From NCBI GenBank assembly GCA_040756055.1, contig JBFLZR010000001.1:437849-501848 (forward strand): a DNA stretch of 64,000 nt, read 5' to 3'. This DNA comes from Candidatus Zixiibacteriota bacterium (GTDB lineage: Bacteria; Zixibacteria; MSB-5A5; GN15; FEB-12). The notes beneath the pieces are model-generated. The model was not told where the DNA came from. It saw only the letters and a program-made list of their open reading frames with translations, and ran no database searches. Made by a program: the position numbers and the translations under genes. This document shows, one piece after another, positions 17,568 through 26,172 of the stretch (the stretch's first letter is position 1; the number at the start of each line of letters is the position of its first letter).

Positions 17568-18626
17568 ATGGGTATCGACCTCGCAAACCAAAAGATACTG
17601 GTAACAGGGGCTTCGGGTTCTCTGGCCAAACAGATCATATATGAGCTCGATGGCATGGGCATCAAGCCGATTGCCCATGTCCGCAAGTCATCGGACACCA
17701 GTTATATCGACTCGCTGAATCTGGAAAAGCGCTATGCCGATCTTCGGGAGGAGACGGAGGTCGAGAAGCTGGTTGAGGGTGTCGACCTCGTGATTCACAC
17801 TGCGGCCTGGGTTAATTTCCGTCAGGATCGTCTCACTCAATTCACCGGCATCAACACCTTTGGCGCCCTTAATATGTTCAGGGCCGCTCAAAAGGCCTCG
17901 GTGAAGCGATTTTTGCATATCTCAACGGTGGCGGCGGTGGGGGCGATTCGTCGCAAGCAGAACGGCAATTTTCTCGAAGGTAACAACCTGGTGCGGGAGG
18001 AAACCGAATTCAATCTCGAGCATCTTCGCATTCCATACATTATGACGAAACACGCGGCCGAGCAGGAATTGTGTAAGGCCGCTCAATCGGGCCCCACCGA
18101 ACTGGTGATCGTGAATCCGTCGATAATTATCGCTCCATCAGACGGTGGTGATGATCGAGGCAGGGCGCGCAAGATGTTCGGTAAGTTGATAATGCCGGAG
18201 CTTCCGATTCGGCTCAACCTGATTGATATTCGCGATGCCGCTCCGGCGGTTTTGGCGGCTCTGGAGCGTGGGCGCAATCAGCACAGGTATATCATTGCCG
18301 GAGACAACATTACGGTGAGGGAGCTGGTTTTGGCGGTATCATCGATAATCGGCAAAGTACCGCATCTGGTGCGGATACCTCGCCCGGCGTATGATTTTGC
18401 GGCGCGTTTTTCGGTTTTTTTCAGCAAGCTTCTGGGGCGGGGGAAAGTTGCTTTTTATCCCGATCTGGTCAAGATGCTTGATTTTGACTGGGCCTATTCC
18501 ACCAAGAAAGCTCGCGAGGAACTCGATTTCAAGTGCCGTTCGATTCACACGACGCTCGATGAGCTTCTTACCAACAATTTTACCGGTACCTATTTGAAGC
18601 CTGCCGTAACCCGGGATACCCGGTAA
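17568..18626 (+). CDS. Extended SDR, NAD-dependent epimerase/reductase (second copy)
   Basis: The 352-residue enzyme has the nucleotide-binding motif VTGASGSLAKQ, VDLVIHTAAWVNF, the serine region FLHISTVAAVG and the catalytic YIMTK tetrad motif. Substrate-domain features include VNPSIIIAPSDGGDDRGRA and IDIRDAAPAVLAALERG, as in dihydroflavonol-reductase/3-beta-HSD-like SDRs. It resembles the SDR encoded at 14846 and lies 140 nt after the class V aminotransferase. A shared small-molecule or glycolipid pathway is possible but not shown by the sequence. Confidence 0.9.
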   Translation: MGIDLANQKILVTGASGSLAKQIIYELDGMGIKPIAHVRKSSDTSYIDSLNLEKRYADLREETEVEKLVEGVDLVIHTAAWVNFRQDRLTQFTGINTFGALNMFRAAQKASVKRFLHISTVAAVGAIRRKQNGNFLEGNNLVREETEFNLEHLRIPYIMTKHAAEQELCKAAQSGPTELVIVNPSIIIAPSDGGDDRGRARKMFGKLIMPELPIRLNLIDIRDAAPAVLAALERGRNQHRYIIAGDNITVRELVLAVSSIIGKVPHLVRIPRPAYDFAARFSVFFSKLLGRGKVAFYPDLVKMLDFDWAYSTKKAREELDFKCRSIHTTLDELLTNNFTGTYLKPAVTRDTR

Positions 18627-18662
18627 GCATAAATCCTTTAAAGCTTTATCCTGCAGTAGTGA

Positions 18663-19112
18663 TTATTTGCCGTTTGGTTTGTTAAACCAGAGGCGGTCGA
18701 TTGAGTAGTATCCGGGGCCGGCGACGAGAATTGTCAGGTAGACAATAAAATAGAGCAGGGCGAATTCCTGTTTTGCCCAGGGGTCGGCGCTGTGAATGAT
18801 AAATGCCGCCACGAGCATGGTGATGGCCGGGGGGATTGCGGCCAGTCGGGTTAGAAAGCCGAAGCCGATGGCCAGGGAGCAGAAAAACTCCGCGAACACC
18901 GCCAATATCAGTGTAACGGTTGAGCCAAGTCCGAGCGGATCGGGGAATTGAGCGGCGTATTTGGAGAAATTTACGAGTTTATCGGCGCCGTGGGCAAACA
19001 GCATAAAAGCGGAAACACCGATCCGGAGCACCAGCAAGCCGATATCGGTGCGAATATTCCGCTGTCCGTTTCCTCCCGCCCCGTTTGCGTTCCAACTTTT
19101 CCGTCCGCGCAA
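18663..19112 (-). CDS. DoxX family membrane protein
   Basis: The 149-residue product has four transmembrane helices and the DoxX family features: DIGLLVLRIGVSAFMLFAHG, LGSTVTLILAVFAEFFCSLAIGFG, LTRLAAIPPAITMLVAAFI and KQEFALLYFIVYLTILVAGPG. The glutamate in AEFF and the terminal YSIDRL are family-typical. DoxX proteins are small membrane proteins related to a terminal quinol oxidase subunit, but most have no assigned function. The start codon appears to be TTG, with AAAGGA about 11 nt upstream on the minus strand. It converges with the SDR gene and diverges from the next gene. Confidence 0.87.
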   Translation of the reverse strand: MRGRKSWNANGAGGNGQRNIRTDIGLLVLRIGVSAFMLFAHGADKLVNFSKYAAQFPDPLGLGSTVTLILAVFAEFFCSLAIGFGFLTRLAAIPPAITMLVAAFIIHSADPWAKQEFALLYFIVYLTILVAGPGYYSIDRLWFNKPNGK

Positions 19113-19281
19113 TTGGCTGTCTTTCCTTTAAGTGTGGCCTTTATATCCTTATACGTGACCAGTTGACATTGTTGCCCAGAATGCCGGCCGCGGACTTTGT
19201 GCGCTTGCAAACATTATTTGGTCTTAGTATGATATCTTACGGAGACTTACAACTTTCAATCTTAATCTTGAGGAGCCCAGT

Positions 19282-19674
19282 ATGCGCAAGCTTGTTCTGC
19301 TCGTTTGCATTTTGGCCGCCTGTCAGAGTCGGGCGGGAGTGATACCATCGTGGGAGTCACAGTCGGGGAAGGTCGGCTTTTATCCGATATCCAACGAAGT
19401 TTCGTTTTATAAGAATGTTGATGAAGCCGGGACCGACCGCGGGCAGACACTACAGATCATATCCATTAACAGTTTCAGACTTCTCACGAGTTTCAATTTC
19501 GAATTCACGGGAGATTTCAATTTTGATTATACGCCGGGTTTGAGTGATGACCATTATATCGAGTTATCGATAGTCAAGCCGGTGACGAGTTTTGTCAGTC
19601 TTAATGTTCAGAGGGTGATATCTACTTTCGAGTCGGAGTCGGTTAATCAGTTCGGGGTGAGGTTGGTGTTTTGA
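19282..19674 (+). CDS. Small exported protein, possible lipoprotein, unknown function
   Basis: I do not recognise the function of this 130-residue protein. It starts with a signal peptide (MRKLVLLVCILAACQSRAG) containing a possible lipobox, LAAC, with the cysteine at residue 14. The rest alternates polar and hydrophobic residues (QIISINSFRLLTSFNFEF, DDHYIELSIVKPVTSFVSL, VNQFGVRLVF), and it ends in phenylalanine. That pattern would suit a short run of membrane beta-strands or an immunoglobulin-like sheet. The C-terminal phenylalanine is typical of outer-membrane barrel signals. A strong GAGGAG precedes the start. Confidence 0.65.
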   Translation: MRKLVLLVCILAACQSRAGVIPSWESQSGKVGFYPISNEVSFYKNVDEAGTDRGQTLQIISINSFRLLTSFNFEFTGDFNFDYTPGLSDDHYIELSIVKPVTSFVSLNVQRVISTFESESVNQFGVRLVF

Positions 19675-19754
19675 GGGGGTTGCGGCGCAGAGGGTCAGTA
19701 GGCGAATCGACTGGAAACATTCGGGACTTAATTGCGTTATAATAGGCGCGGCTA

Positions 19755-19783
19755 TTGAATATATTCTGCCGATAGAGTATATT
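19755..19783 (+). promoter_or_regulatory. Probable sigma-70-type promoter of tmRNA
   Basis: A -35-like TTGAAT (19755-19760) and a -10-like TATATT (19778-19783) are separated by 17 nt. Transcription would start near 19790 and give a leader of about 50 nt, removed by RNase P in tmRNA maturation. A separate TATAAT lies at 19738-19743 but has no good -35 partner. Confidence 0.4.
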
Positions 19784-19838
19784 AATGTAGCAGCTCTTTG
19801 ACATCTGAGGCTACGGCCTCTCGATGGATCTTCGAAAC

Positions 19839-20195
19839 GGGGGTGACTCGGTTTCGACGGGTTTAGCGAGGGATCGTTGGCGTGTCGGGGTTGTCTGGGG
19901 CCCCGTTATCAAACCGGACACCACAATAATTGGCAACACTTATGCCATGGCTGCCTAGTAACTAGCGCAACCCGTTGTACCCGAGGCTTTGCCTTCGAGT
20001 CCGGACTACAGCGTCGATAAAAGAAGGATCGGCTTTCTGATGTCTATGAGGAGAGCTTAAATTAAATAGGCTGGCTTCGTCAGTGGCCTGTCGGTCGGCA
20101 GCGGGCGGAGCGAGAATATAAAGACCTGACTATACACGTAGATGACGGTTCGGCGTTAAATTCGGACGGGGGTTCGATTCCCCCCACCTCCACCA
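19839..20195 (+). ncRNA. ssrA: Transfer-messenger RNA (tmRNA)
   Basis: The 357-nt tmRNA rescues stalled ribosomes and tags incomplete proteins. Its 5' end GGGGGTGACTCGGTTTCGACG pairs with the 3' end CACCTCC-A-CCA to form the tRNA-like acceptor stem. The T arm GGGGGTTCGATTCCCCC precedes it, and the CCA is encoded. The tag reading frame ends in codons for GNTYAMAA followed by TAG (19956-19958) and a nearby TAA. Upstream codons in frame read DTTII, so the resume codon is probably GAC near 19917, but this is not certain. The terminal AMAA differs from the common ALAA. Confidence 0.96.
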
Positions 20196-20374
20196 AATTG
20201 GTATATTTTTCTCCTTCGGCCAGCGACGCTTTTTTCAGCGGCTTTCGAGCGTAGCCGCGACCGCGCAATCGACTAAGTTTTACCGTAAGTCATATCCATG
20301 AATATCATGCGATAACTTGCGACGACTACGGTCACGATTTGGACACGGGGATTATTGGTTTTGCCCGAAGCGAT

Positions 20375-21496
20375 CTACTCCATAGGGGGACTCGCGCAAG
20401 ACAGCGCTTCATCCTTCAGGGCGTCTTCGTATTCGGATACCAGAGTTGCCATGAGCTTTTTGACGGAGACAATTTCCTTGACCAGAAAAACGTTGGAGCC
20501 TGCAAAAGCGAATCCATGATGTAATCGACCCCTTTTAGCATTCATCAGGGCATTGGCGATACAATAAGGAGTAGCCTTGAAATCACAGCTTAGAATGCAG
20601 TGATAAGGACAACTGTATGGTTTTTTCAGTCCGCCATTGACGTCATTGAGGAACTTGTTTCTGATTGCCCGACCCGGCATCCCAACGGGACTTTCGATGA
20701 TAACAATATCATCTTGACCCGCGTCGATGTAGGCTTGTTTGAACGCGTCGTCAGCATCGCACTCTTCAGTGGCGACGAACCGCGTGCCCATCTGAACCGC
20801 ATCGGCACCCAGCTCTAAAAACTTGCGTATATCTCTTCCGGTATAGATGCCACCCGCCGCTATGACCGGTATGGGCTTGCCATATCGATTCGAGTAGTGT
20901 TGAGTTACTTCAAGGACGTCTGTCACCAGGTTTTCCAGAGCGAAAGCGTTGTCGTCTATCTGCTCCAGTTTGAATCCAAGGTGTCCGCCAGCCTTGGTCC
21001 CTTCCACTACAATCGCATCGGGCAGGTAGTCGAAGCGTTTGAGCCACCTCTGGCAGAGAAGTTCCGTGGCCCGACCCGATGACACAATGGGTATCAGCTT
21101 GGTCGTTGAACTCGAGTCGACCAGACTCGGCAGGTTCATAGGCAGGCCGGCGCCCGAGAAAATCAAATCAATCCCTTCCTCAACCGCGACTCGCACAAAA
21201 TCGCTATAATTGGAAAAGGCGCACATGATGTTTACCCCGAGAACGCCTTTGGTAAGTGATTTTGCTCGCCTTATCTCGCGGCGCAGAGCGCGTCGGTTGG
21301 CCTCGAGATAATCGGTATAGAAGTCCGGCTCAAACATACCGATACCGGCGGCAGCAATGACGCCGACGCCACCCTCGTTTGCTGCAGCGGAGGCAAGCCC
21401 TGAAAGCGATATGCCGACCCCCATCCCACCCTGGACAATTGGTAGCGGAGCTACTTTGTCACCGATGACTAATGGCTTAAGCCGTGTGTTTGGCAT
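20375..21496 (-). CDS. Nitronate monooxygenase-like NAD(P)H/FMN oxidoreductase with C-terminal Cys cluster
   Basis: This protein of about 373 residues is a TIM-barrel FMN enzyme of the nitronate monooxygenase / enoyl-ACP reductase II family. Motifs include PIVQGGMGVGISLSGLASA at the start, VVEGTKAGGHLGFK, IPVIAAGGIYTGRDI and ADAVQMGTRFVATEEC. It belongs to a subgroup with a cysteine-rich insert after the barrel (SCPYHCILSCDFKATPYC), which could bind a metal or iron-sulfur cluster; that point is inferred. The usual reaction is oxidation of alkyl nitronates or reduction of enoyl thioesters. The ATG at 21496 is preferred to a TTG one codon earlier. It stands alone between tmRNA and the RRM gene. 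Confidence 0.88.
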   Translation of the reverse strand: MPNTRLKPLVIGDKVAPLPIVQGGMGVGISLSGLASAAANEGGVGVIAAAGIGMFEPDFYTDYLEANRRALRREIRRAKSLTKGVLGVNIMCAFSNYSDFVRVAVEEGIDLIFSGAGLPMNLPSLVDSSSTTKLIPIVSSGRATELLCQRWLKRFDYLPDAIVVEGTKAGGHLGFKLEQIDDNAFALENLVTDVLEVTQHYSNRYGKPIPVIAAGGIYTGRDIRKFLELGADAVQMGTRFVATEECDADDAFKQAYIDAGQDDIVIIESPVGMPGRAIRNKFLNDVNGGLKKPYSCPYHCILSCDFKATPYCIANALMNAKRGRLHHGFAFAGSNVFLVKEIVSVKKLMATLVSEYEDALKDEALSCASPPME

Positions 21497-21595
21497 CAAC
21501 TGTACCTGACTTAAATATTAAAAGGAGACTGTCGTCAGACCAGCCCCCTCCAAACTCACCCCGTCACAATCGACGAGGTATCGGCAAGATCAACC

Positions 21596-21886
21596 TTAAT
21601 ATAAACTGCGGTAGCCGTTGCCACCGGGTCTGTTGCCGCTCTGCGGACGAGGTTTCGCCTCGTTGACGTTCAGGGCGCGTCCGTTGAGTTCCTGGCCGTT
21701 CAATCCACTGATGGCGGCGACAGCTTCGCTCTTGCCGGACATTCCCACAAACGCGAACCCTCTGGGCTCGCCACTGTATTTGTCCGTGATGATGTTTACG
21801 GATGAGACCTGGCCGAAAGCCTCGAAGGCCTGGCGTAATTGGTCTTCTGTTGTATCGAACGACATGTTTCCGATGTAGATGTTCAT
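21596..21886 (-). CDS. RRM-domain RNA-binding protein
   Basis: The 96-residue protein is a single RNA recognition motif with a short Gly/Arg/Asn-rich tail. RNP2 is NIYIGNMSF at the N-terminus, and RNP1 is RGFAFVGM near residue 43-50, with the aromatic residues that stack on RNA. The tail (PRPQSGNRPGGNGYRSLY) is like that of cyanobacterial and proteobacterial cold-inducible Rbp proteins, which act as RNA chaperones. About 300 bases upstream hold no gene and could supply a long regulatory leader; no motif was confirmed there. Confidence 0.93.
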   Translation of the reverse strand: MNIYIGNMSFDTTEDQLRQAFEAFGQVSSVNIITDKYSGEPRGFAFVGMSGKSEAVAAISGLNGQELNGRALNVNEAKPRPQSGNRPGGNGYRSLY

Positions 21887-22578
21887 TCCACTCTCCGATG
21901 TTGCCTATCCCGAAGTTGATCGTCCTCCGGACGAACCAGTTGCTTCAAGAAGAAGTAATTGTGTGCGCACAATCGCGCTAAGAATTCGAGGTTAGGCTTT
22001 AGCGGAGGATTGTGGTATTAGGACAAGACTACGGTAAAGGTCGAACTCAAATTGTTATCAAGTACGCACTATATTGGTCCACCGGACAGAAACCTACGAT
22101 TATTTTTGCTGGACGCGGTTTATTTTCGATAAGGCTCTACTGAGCGCGCTCGAAAACCGGTCACAATATAGCAACAATACGACGTAAATGATTGTGCCGC
22201 AGTGCGAGTGTGTGGCTCGGCTCCCTCACCTGCCAAACTTAATTTATTGTATGACAATATTTTATATGCCAGACGGCCGTTATACTCAGTTTAGTTGTCA
22301 TACGCAATTCCTTACCAATACCATATGGCTATTCAGGGATCTCTATTGTCGTTACAATCTGCTTGCCCGCTTACTTGAGAGATTCAACTGACTGCCCAAG
22401 AAGCGATTGGAGGGTTGTTTAGGGTGCGGTTGGTTTGCAACGCGACTTCTTTTTTCCTCGGTGCGCAGTTCTGTGTGCTAAGTTTTTGGTTGACTTTTCT
22501 GAGAAGAAAGTCCAAAGTAAGTCTGGAATATGCTATATATGTCTAATTTTTAGGTATGGCTGAGAAGGATGACAGGCG
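21887..22578. other. Divergent intergenic region between RRM gene and HTH-EIIA gene
   Basis: No gene is convincing in these 692 bases. The only sizeable plus-strand frame (22188-22391) lacks family features and a ribosome-binding site. Just upstream of the HTH-EIIA gene lies a dyad, GACTTT (22492-22497) and AAAGTC (22507-22512), flanked by TTG and CAA. This could be an operator or a transcript hairpin. The minus-strand half probably carries the promoter and leader of the RRM gene. Confidence 0.4.
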
Positions 22579-23271
22579 ATGGTACTTACGGTTAAGGATG
22601 TTGCGAAACTGCTTGGGGTATCTGAGAAGACAGTTTATCGCTGGATAGGCCAGGGGAGTTTGCCGGCGTACCAAATTCATGACCAATACAGATTCAATCG
22701 TGCTGAACTACTCGAATGGGCAACTTCGAAGAGAATTCCAATTGATCCAAAAATTTTTGATGAACCTGAATCGAGCGGGCAGCCAATGCCGACTTTATCC
22801 GAAGCGCTGGTGAACGGCGGTGTGACTTATCGGGTGGTAGGTTCTGACAAGTGGGCGGTGTTGAAGAACGTCGTGCAAATGCTGCAGTTGCCGGAAGAAG
22901 TTGACAGGGAATTTCTGTATCGAGTGTTGGTAGCGCGTGAAGAGCTGTCCTCTACTGGAGTGGGGGAAGGGATAGCGATTCCTCACGTGCGGAATCCGGT
23001 CGTGCTACACATTTCGAAGCCGATGATCAGCTTGTTCTACCTTGAAAACCCAATCGATTTTGGATCGATTGACAACAAACCGGTTCATGCACTCTTTATG
23101 CTTATAAGTCCCACAGTGCGGGCTCACCTTCATCTGATTTCGCGCCTGGCCTACGCGCTTCACGATCCGGATTTCCGCAACGTTATCCAGAGGCAGGGAT
23201 TGCGCGATGAAATCAACGCCGCGGCGAGGAGCGTTGAAGAGAAGTTAACTCTGACATCGACAGGCCATTGA
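22579..23271 (+). CDS. Excisionase-type HTH - PTS EIIA fusion, likely regulator of the Ehr-type complex
   Basis: This 230-residue protein fuses an N-terminal winged helix of the excisionase/MerR type (VKDVAKLLGVSEKTVYRWIG, residues 4-50) to a PTS EIIA (fructose/mannitol, PtsN-like) domain (about 75-225). The phosphorylatable histidine is likely H136 in GIAIPHVRNPV. It carries no other PTS component and none is nearby, so it is more likely a phosphorylation-sensitive or ligand-sensing regulator than a sugar transporter part. It is followed 10 nt later by the first gene of the complex I-like operon on the same strand, which argues for control of or partnership with that complex. Its own promoter may overlap the dyad at 22492-22512. 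Confidence 0.88.
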   Translation: MVLTVKDVAKLLGVSEKTVYRWIGQGSLPAYQIHDQYRFNRAELLEWATSKRIPIDPKIFDEPESSGQPMPTLSEALVNGGVTYRVVGSDKWAVLKNVVQMLQLPEEVDREFLYRVLVAREELSSTGVGEGIAIPHVRNPVVLHISKPMISLFYLENPIDFGSIDNKPVHALFMLISPTVRAHLHLISRLAYALHDPDFRNVIQRQGLRDEINAAARSVEEKLTLTSTGH

Positions 23272-23281
23272 CAAAACCAGA

Positions 23282-25258
23282 ATGTCTATTAAGCTCATTC
23301 TCGTGGCAGTTGGTTTGATCCTCCTTTCGGGGGGCATCTCCTTGATAGCGCGTCGAAATGCCCGTGTGGCCACCGCTGTTGGTATGTCCGGAATAATACT
23401 TGCCTCTTTGGTCGGGTTGACTGCCGTGGCAGGTATTTTCCCAGGTGGTAGTTCGGAATTACTGCGGTGGGCCTGGAGTATTCCGGGTGGCAGTTTTGCC
23501 GTTGGTGTTGATCCATTGTCGGCGGTATTTCTTTTCATACTTTTCTTTGTTTCGATACCGGTGTGCCTGTTTGGCGCGAGCTACCTCCGGTCGTATGGAT
23601 CTGAGCAGAATCCTGGTACGACATGGTTCTTTACCGGCCTTCTCATAGCCTCCATGGCGATGACTGTGATAGCGCGAAATGTGGTCCTGTTTATGGTATC
23701 CTGGGAGTTAATGTCGGTGAGTTCGTTCTTCTTGGTCACTTTCGAGAAAGGGAATCCGACAACAAAGTCCGTTGGTTTGATCTATCTTGTTGCGGCGCAC
23801 ATCGGAGCTGCGTTTCTGTTAATTCTCTTCATACTGCTCGGGCGGAACGGATCACTGGATTTCGACCAGTTCTCCGTAGCCGGCAACGCCGGCTTGCTTT
23901 TCATTCTCTGTCTGGTCGGCTTCGGCACGAAGGCTGGATTCGTACCTTTGCACGTTTGGCTTCCGGAGGCCCATCCCGCGGCTCCGAGTCACATTTCTGC
24001 TCTTATGTCGGGGGTCATGATCAAGATGGGGATATACGGCATCCTTCGAACGCTCACATTTCTCGGCCACCCTCAGCCGTGGTGGGGTTGGTTGTTACTT
24101 GGTGTCGGTGTAACGTCCGGCATTCTGGGAGTGTTATTCGCACTTGCCCAGCATGATGTAAAGCGACTTCTGGCTTATCACAGCGTTGAAAATATCGGTA
24201 TAATCGGCATTGGTCTTGGAATCGGGCTGTTGGGCATGAGCTACAACGCGCCGATGATTGTCGTGCTCGGTTTTGGGGGAGGAATCTTTCATGTTGTTAA
24301 CCACTCCCTTTTCAAGGGGCTGCTTTTTCTTGGCGCGGGTTCGGTCGCCCATGCGGCCGGGACTCGTGAGATTGACCGACTCGGTGGACTTCTGAAGCTG
24401 ATGCCCTGGACCGCAGCTATGTTTCTCGCAGGCTCAGTGGCGATCTGTGGACTTCCGCCGCTCAATGGATTTGCCAGTGAGTTTCTAATCTACCTCGCCG
24501 CTTTTTATGGCGGCACCGGGACCATTGCCGCAACTGCGGTGGCAGGCTTGGTTGGCATCCTCGGCCTGGCCATAATCGGTGGGTTGGCCATTGCCTGTTT
24601 CACGAAAGTCTTCAGTATCATGTTTCTTGGAGAACTCCGATCCGAGCTGGACCGTGAGATTCATGAAGCGAGCACCGCGATGATTATGTCCATGGTCATC
24701 CTTGCGGGCGCGTGCTTTGGAATTGGTTTTCTTGCACCATTTGTCGTCGATGCGCTCGCTCCGTCGATAGCCGTTGTCGCGCAAATGCCGCCGGCGGTCG
24801 CTGACGAATTGCTTAGTCAGGCAACCGCCCCTTTGAGATCGGTGACGATGGTCGCGATCGTCCTTGCCGGTGTCGTTTTGATGTTCGTGCTTGTGCGGCT
24901 GATGCTCTTAAGGAAGAAACCCGTCCAGAGCGCGGTCACATGGGACTGTGGCTACGCCGCTCCCACAGCTCGCATGCAGTACACGGCCGCTTCGTTTGTG
25001 CAGCCCATTACCACCCTGTTCTATCGGGTACTGCGCACGCGGCGGCACCTCAAAACGCCGGAGGGACCCTTCCCAACGACCGCGGCAGTTGAGACTCATA
25101 CGCCGGACACTTTTCAGGAATGGCTTTTTCGTCCCATACTGACCGGCACCGAGCGAGTGCTGAGTGTTTTCCGTTGGCTTCAGCATGGCAATGTCCACAT
25201 CTATGTAATGTATATTCTCGTCATACTGGTTGCTCTGATGTTTTGGAAGATGCGATGA
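23282..25258 (+). CDS. Proton-conducting membrane subunit (HyfB / NuoL-like) of Ehr-type complex
   Basis: The 658-residue integral membrane protein is an antiporter-like subunit of the complex I/group 4 hydrogenase superfamily. It has about 15 hydrophobic helices and the conserved proton-channel segments: the glutamate in FMVSWELMSVSSFFLV, KAGFVPLHVWLPEAHPAAPSHISALMSGVMIKMG, HDVKRLLAYHSVENIGII and HVVNHSLFKGLLFLGAG. Lysines and histidines in these helices are those used for ion translocation in relatives. The C-terminus has an extra soluble segment (VTWDCGYAAPTARMQYTA) typical of HyfB/HycC. The gene is first of six in an overlapping operon and follows the HTH-EIIA gene by 10 nt. Confidence 0.95.
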   Translation: MSIKLILVAVGLILLSGGISLIARRNARVATAVGMSGIILASLVGLTAVAGIFPGGSSELLRWAWSIPGGSFAVGVDPLSAVFLFILFFVSIPVCLFGASYLRSYGSEQNPGTTWFFTGLLIASMAMTVIARNVVLFMVSWELMSVSSFFLVTFEKGNPTTKSVGLIYLVAAHIGAAFLLILFILLGRNGSLDFDQFSVAGNAGLLFILCLVGFGTKAGFVPLHVWLPEAHPAAPSHISALMSGVMIKMGIYGILRTLTFLGHPQPWWGWLLLGVGVTSGILGVLFALAQHDVKRLLAYHSVENIGIIGIGLGIGLLGMSYNAPMIVVLGFGGGIFHVVNHSLFKGLLFLGAGSVAHAAGTREIDRLGGLLKLMPWTAAMFLAGSVAICGLPPLNGFASEFLIYLAAFYGGTGTIAATAVAGLVGILGLAIIGGLAIACFTKVFSIMFLGELRSELDREIHEASTAMIMSMVILAGACFGIGFLAPFVVDALAPSIAVVAQMPPAVADELLSQATAPLRSVTMVAIVLAGVVLMFVLVRLMLLRKKPVQSAVTWDCGYAAPTARMQYTAASFVQPITTLFYRVLRTRRHLKTPEGPFPTTAAVETHTPDTFQEWLFRPILTGTERVLSVFRWLQHGNVHIYVMYILVILVALMFWKMR

Positions 25259-26169
25259 AGACGATGATACTTTCCGCCGTTCATATCGCACTCGCACTGG
25301 TGGCGGCGCCTCTGCTTCCGGGCGTGATTAACCGCACCAAGGCAATCCTCGCGGGGCGACGCGGCCAGCCGCTGCTTCAGGGGTACTACGACTTGCTGAA
25401 ACTCCTTCGCAAGGGGAGTGTCTTCAGCCGTACGACGACCTGGATATTTCGTGTGGGACCGGCTCTCAATCTGGCTGTCATAGCCGCCGGTTTGCTTCTG
25501 GTACCATTTGCCGGTTGTAAGGCGGTGCTCGCATTTGACGGTGATTTCATCCTCCTGGCATACATGTTGGGACTGGGGCGGTTTTTTACCGTCATTGCGG
25601 CACTCGATACGGGATCGAGTTTCGAGGGTATGGGAGCCAGCCGTGAGGTCACTTTTTCGATGTTGGCGGAGCCGATACTCTTCGTGGGCCTGTTTGCTTT
25701 GTCGCGCCTAAGCAACACTGTTTCGCTAAGCGGGATTCTCTATTCGTCGGGCGTGACCGGCTGGAGTATTGGCGCTCCGGTTTTGGTGTCCGGTGCGCTG
25801 TTTGTGCTGTACCTGGCCGAAAATGCTCGTATTCCGGTCGACGATCCGGCGACCCACCTCGAATTGACAATGATTCACGAGGTAATGGTTCTTGATCATA
25901 GTGGGCCCGATTTTGCCTATATATCGTACGGAGCGGCCTTGAAGCTTTGGCTATTGGGCATGCTCGTTGTCGGGGTGTTCTCCCCGAATCTCGAGCAGGC
26001 GTCTTTGTGGTTTCGGGAGGGATATGCGCTCGTGGGAATGGCCATATTGCCAGTCGTTGTGGGCATTGTGGAATCATCAATGGCGCGACTTCGTTTGGTC
26101 AGAGTTCCGCAGCTACTCGTTGGGGCCGGTGCTCTTGCCATGCTGGCTGTCATACTGGTGATGGGGTAG
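25255..26169 (+). CDS. HyfC / NuoH-like membrane subunit of Ehr-type complex
   Basis: This protein of about 304 residues is the membrane subunit that docks the peripheral arm in complex I and group 4 hydrogenases. Typical features are LPGVINRTKAILAGRRGQP near the N-terminus, LLQGYYDLLKLLRKGSV, REVTFSMLAEPILFVGLF with its conserved acidic residue, and ENARIPVDDPATHLELTMIHE, which matches the NuoH quinone-site loop of the family. Eight hydrophobic helices are seen. The ATG overlaps the TGA of the upstream gene (ATGA), giving translational coupling. Confidence 0.94.
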   Translation: MKTMILSAVHIALALVAAPLLPGVINRTKAILAGRRGQPLLQGYYDLLKLLRKGSVFSRTTTWIFRVGPALNLAVIAAGLLLVPFAGCKAVLAFDGDFILLAYMLGLGRFFTVIAALDTGSSFEGMGASREVTFSMLAEPILFVGLFALSRLSNTVSLSGILYSSGVTGWSIGAPVLVSGALFVLYLAENARIPVDDPATHLELTMIHEVMVLDHSGPDFAYISYGAALKLWLLGMLVVGVFSPNLEQASLWFREGYALVGMAILPVVVGIVESSMARLRLVRVPQLLVGAGALAMLAVILVMG

Positions 26170-26172
26170 GCG

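Noticed and set aside
20080-20268. Minus-strand frame encoding a GGIEPPSE-type peptide
   Set aside because: It is antisense to the tmRNA 3' end; such peptides are well-known false gene calls over this RNA.
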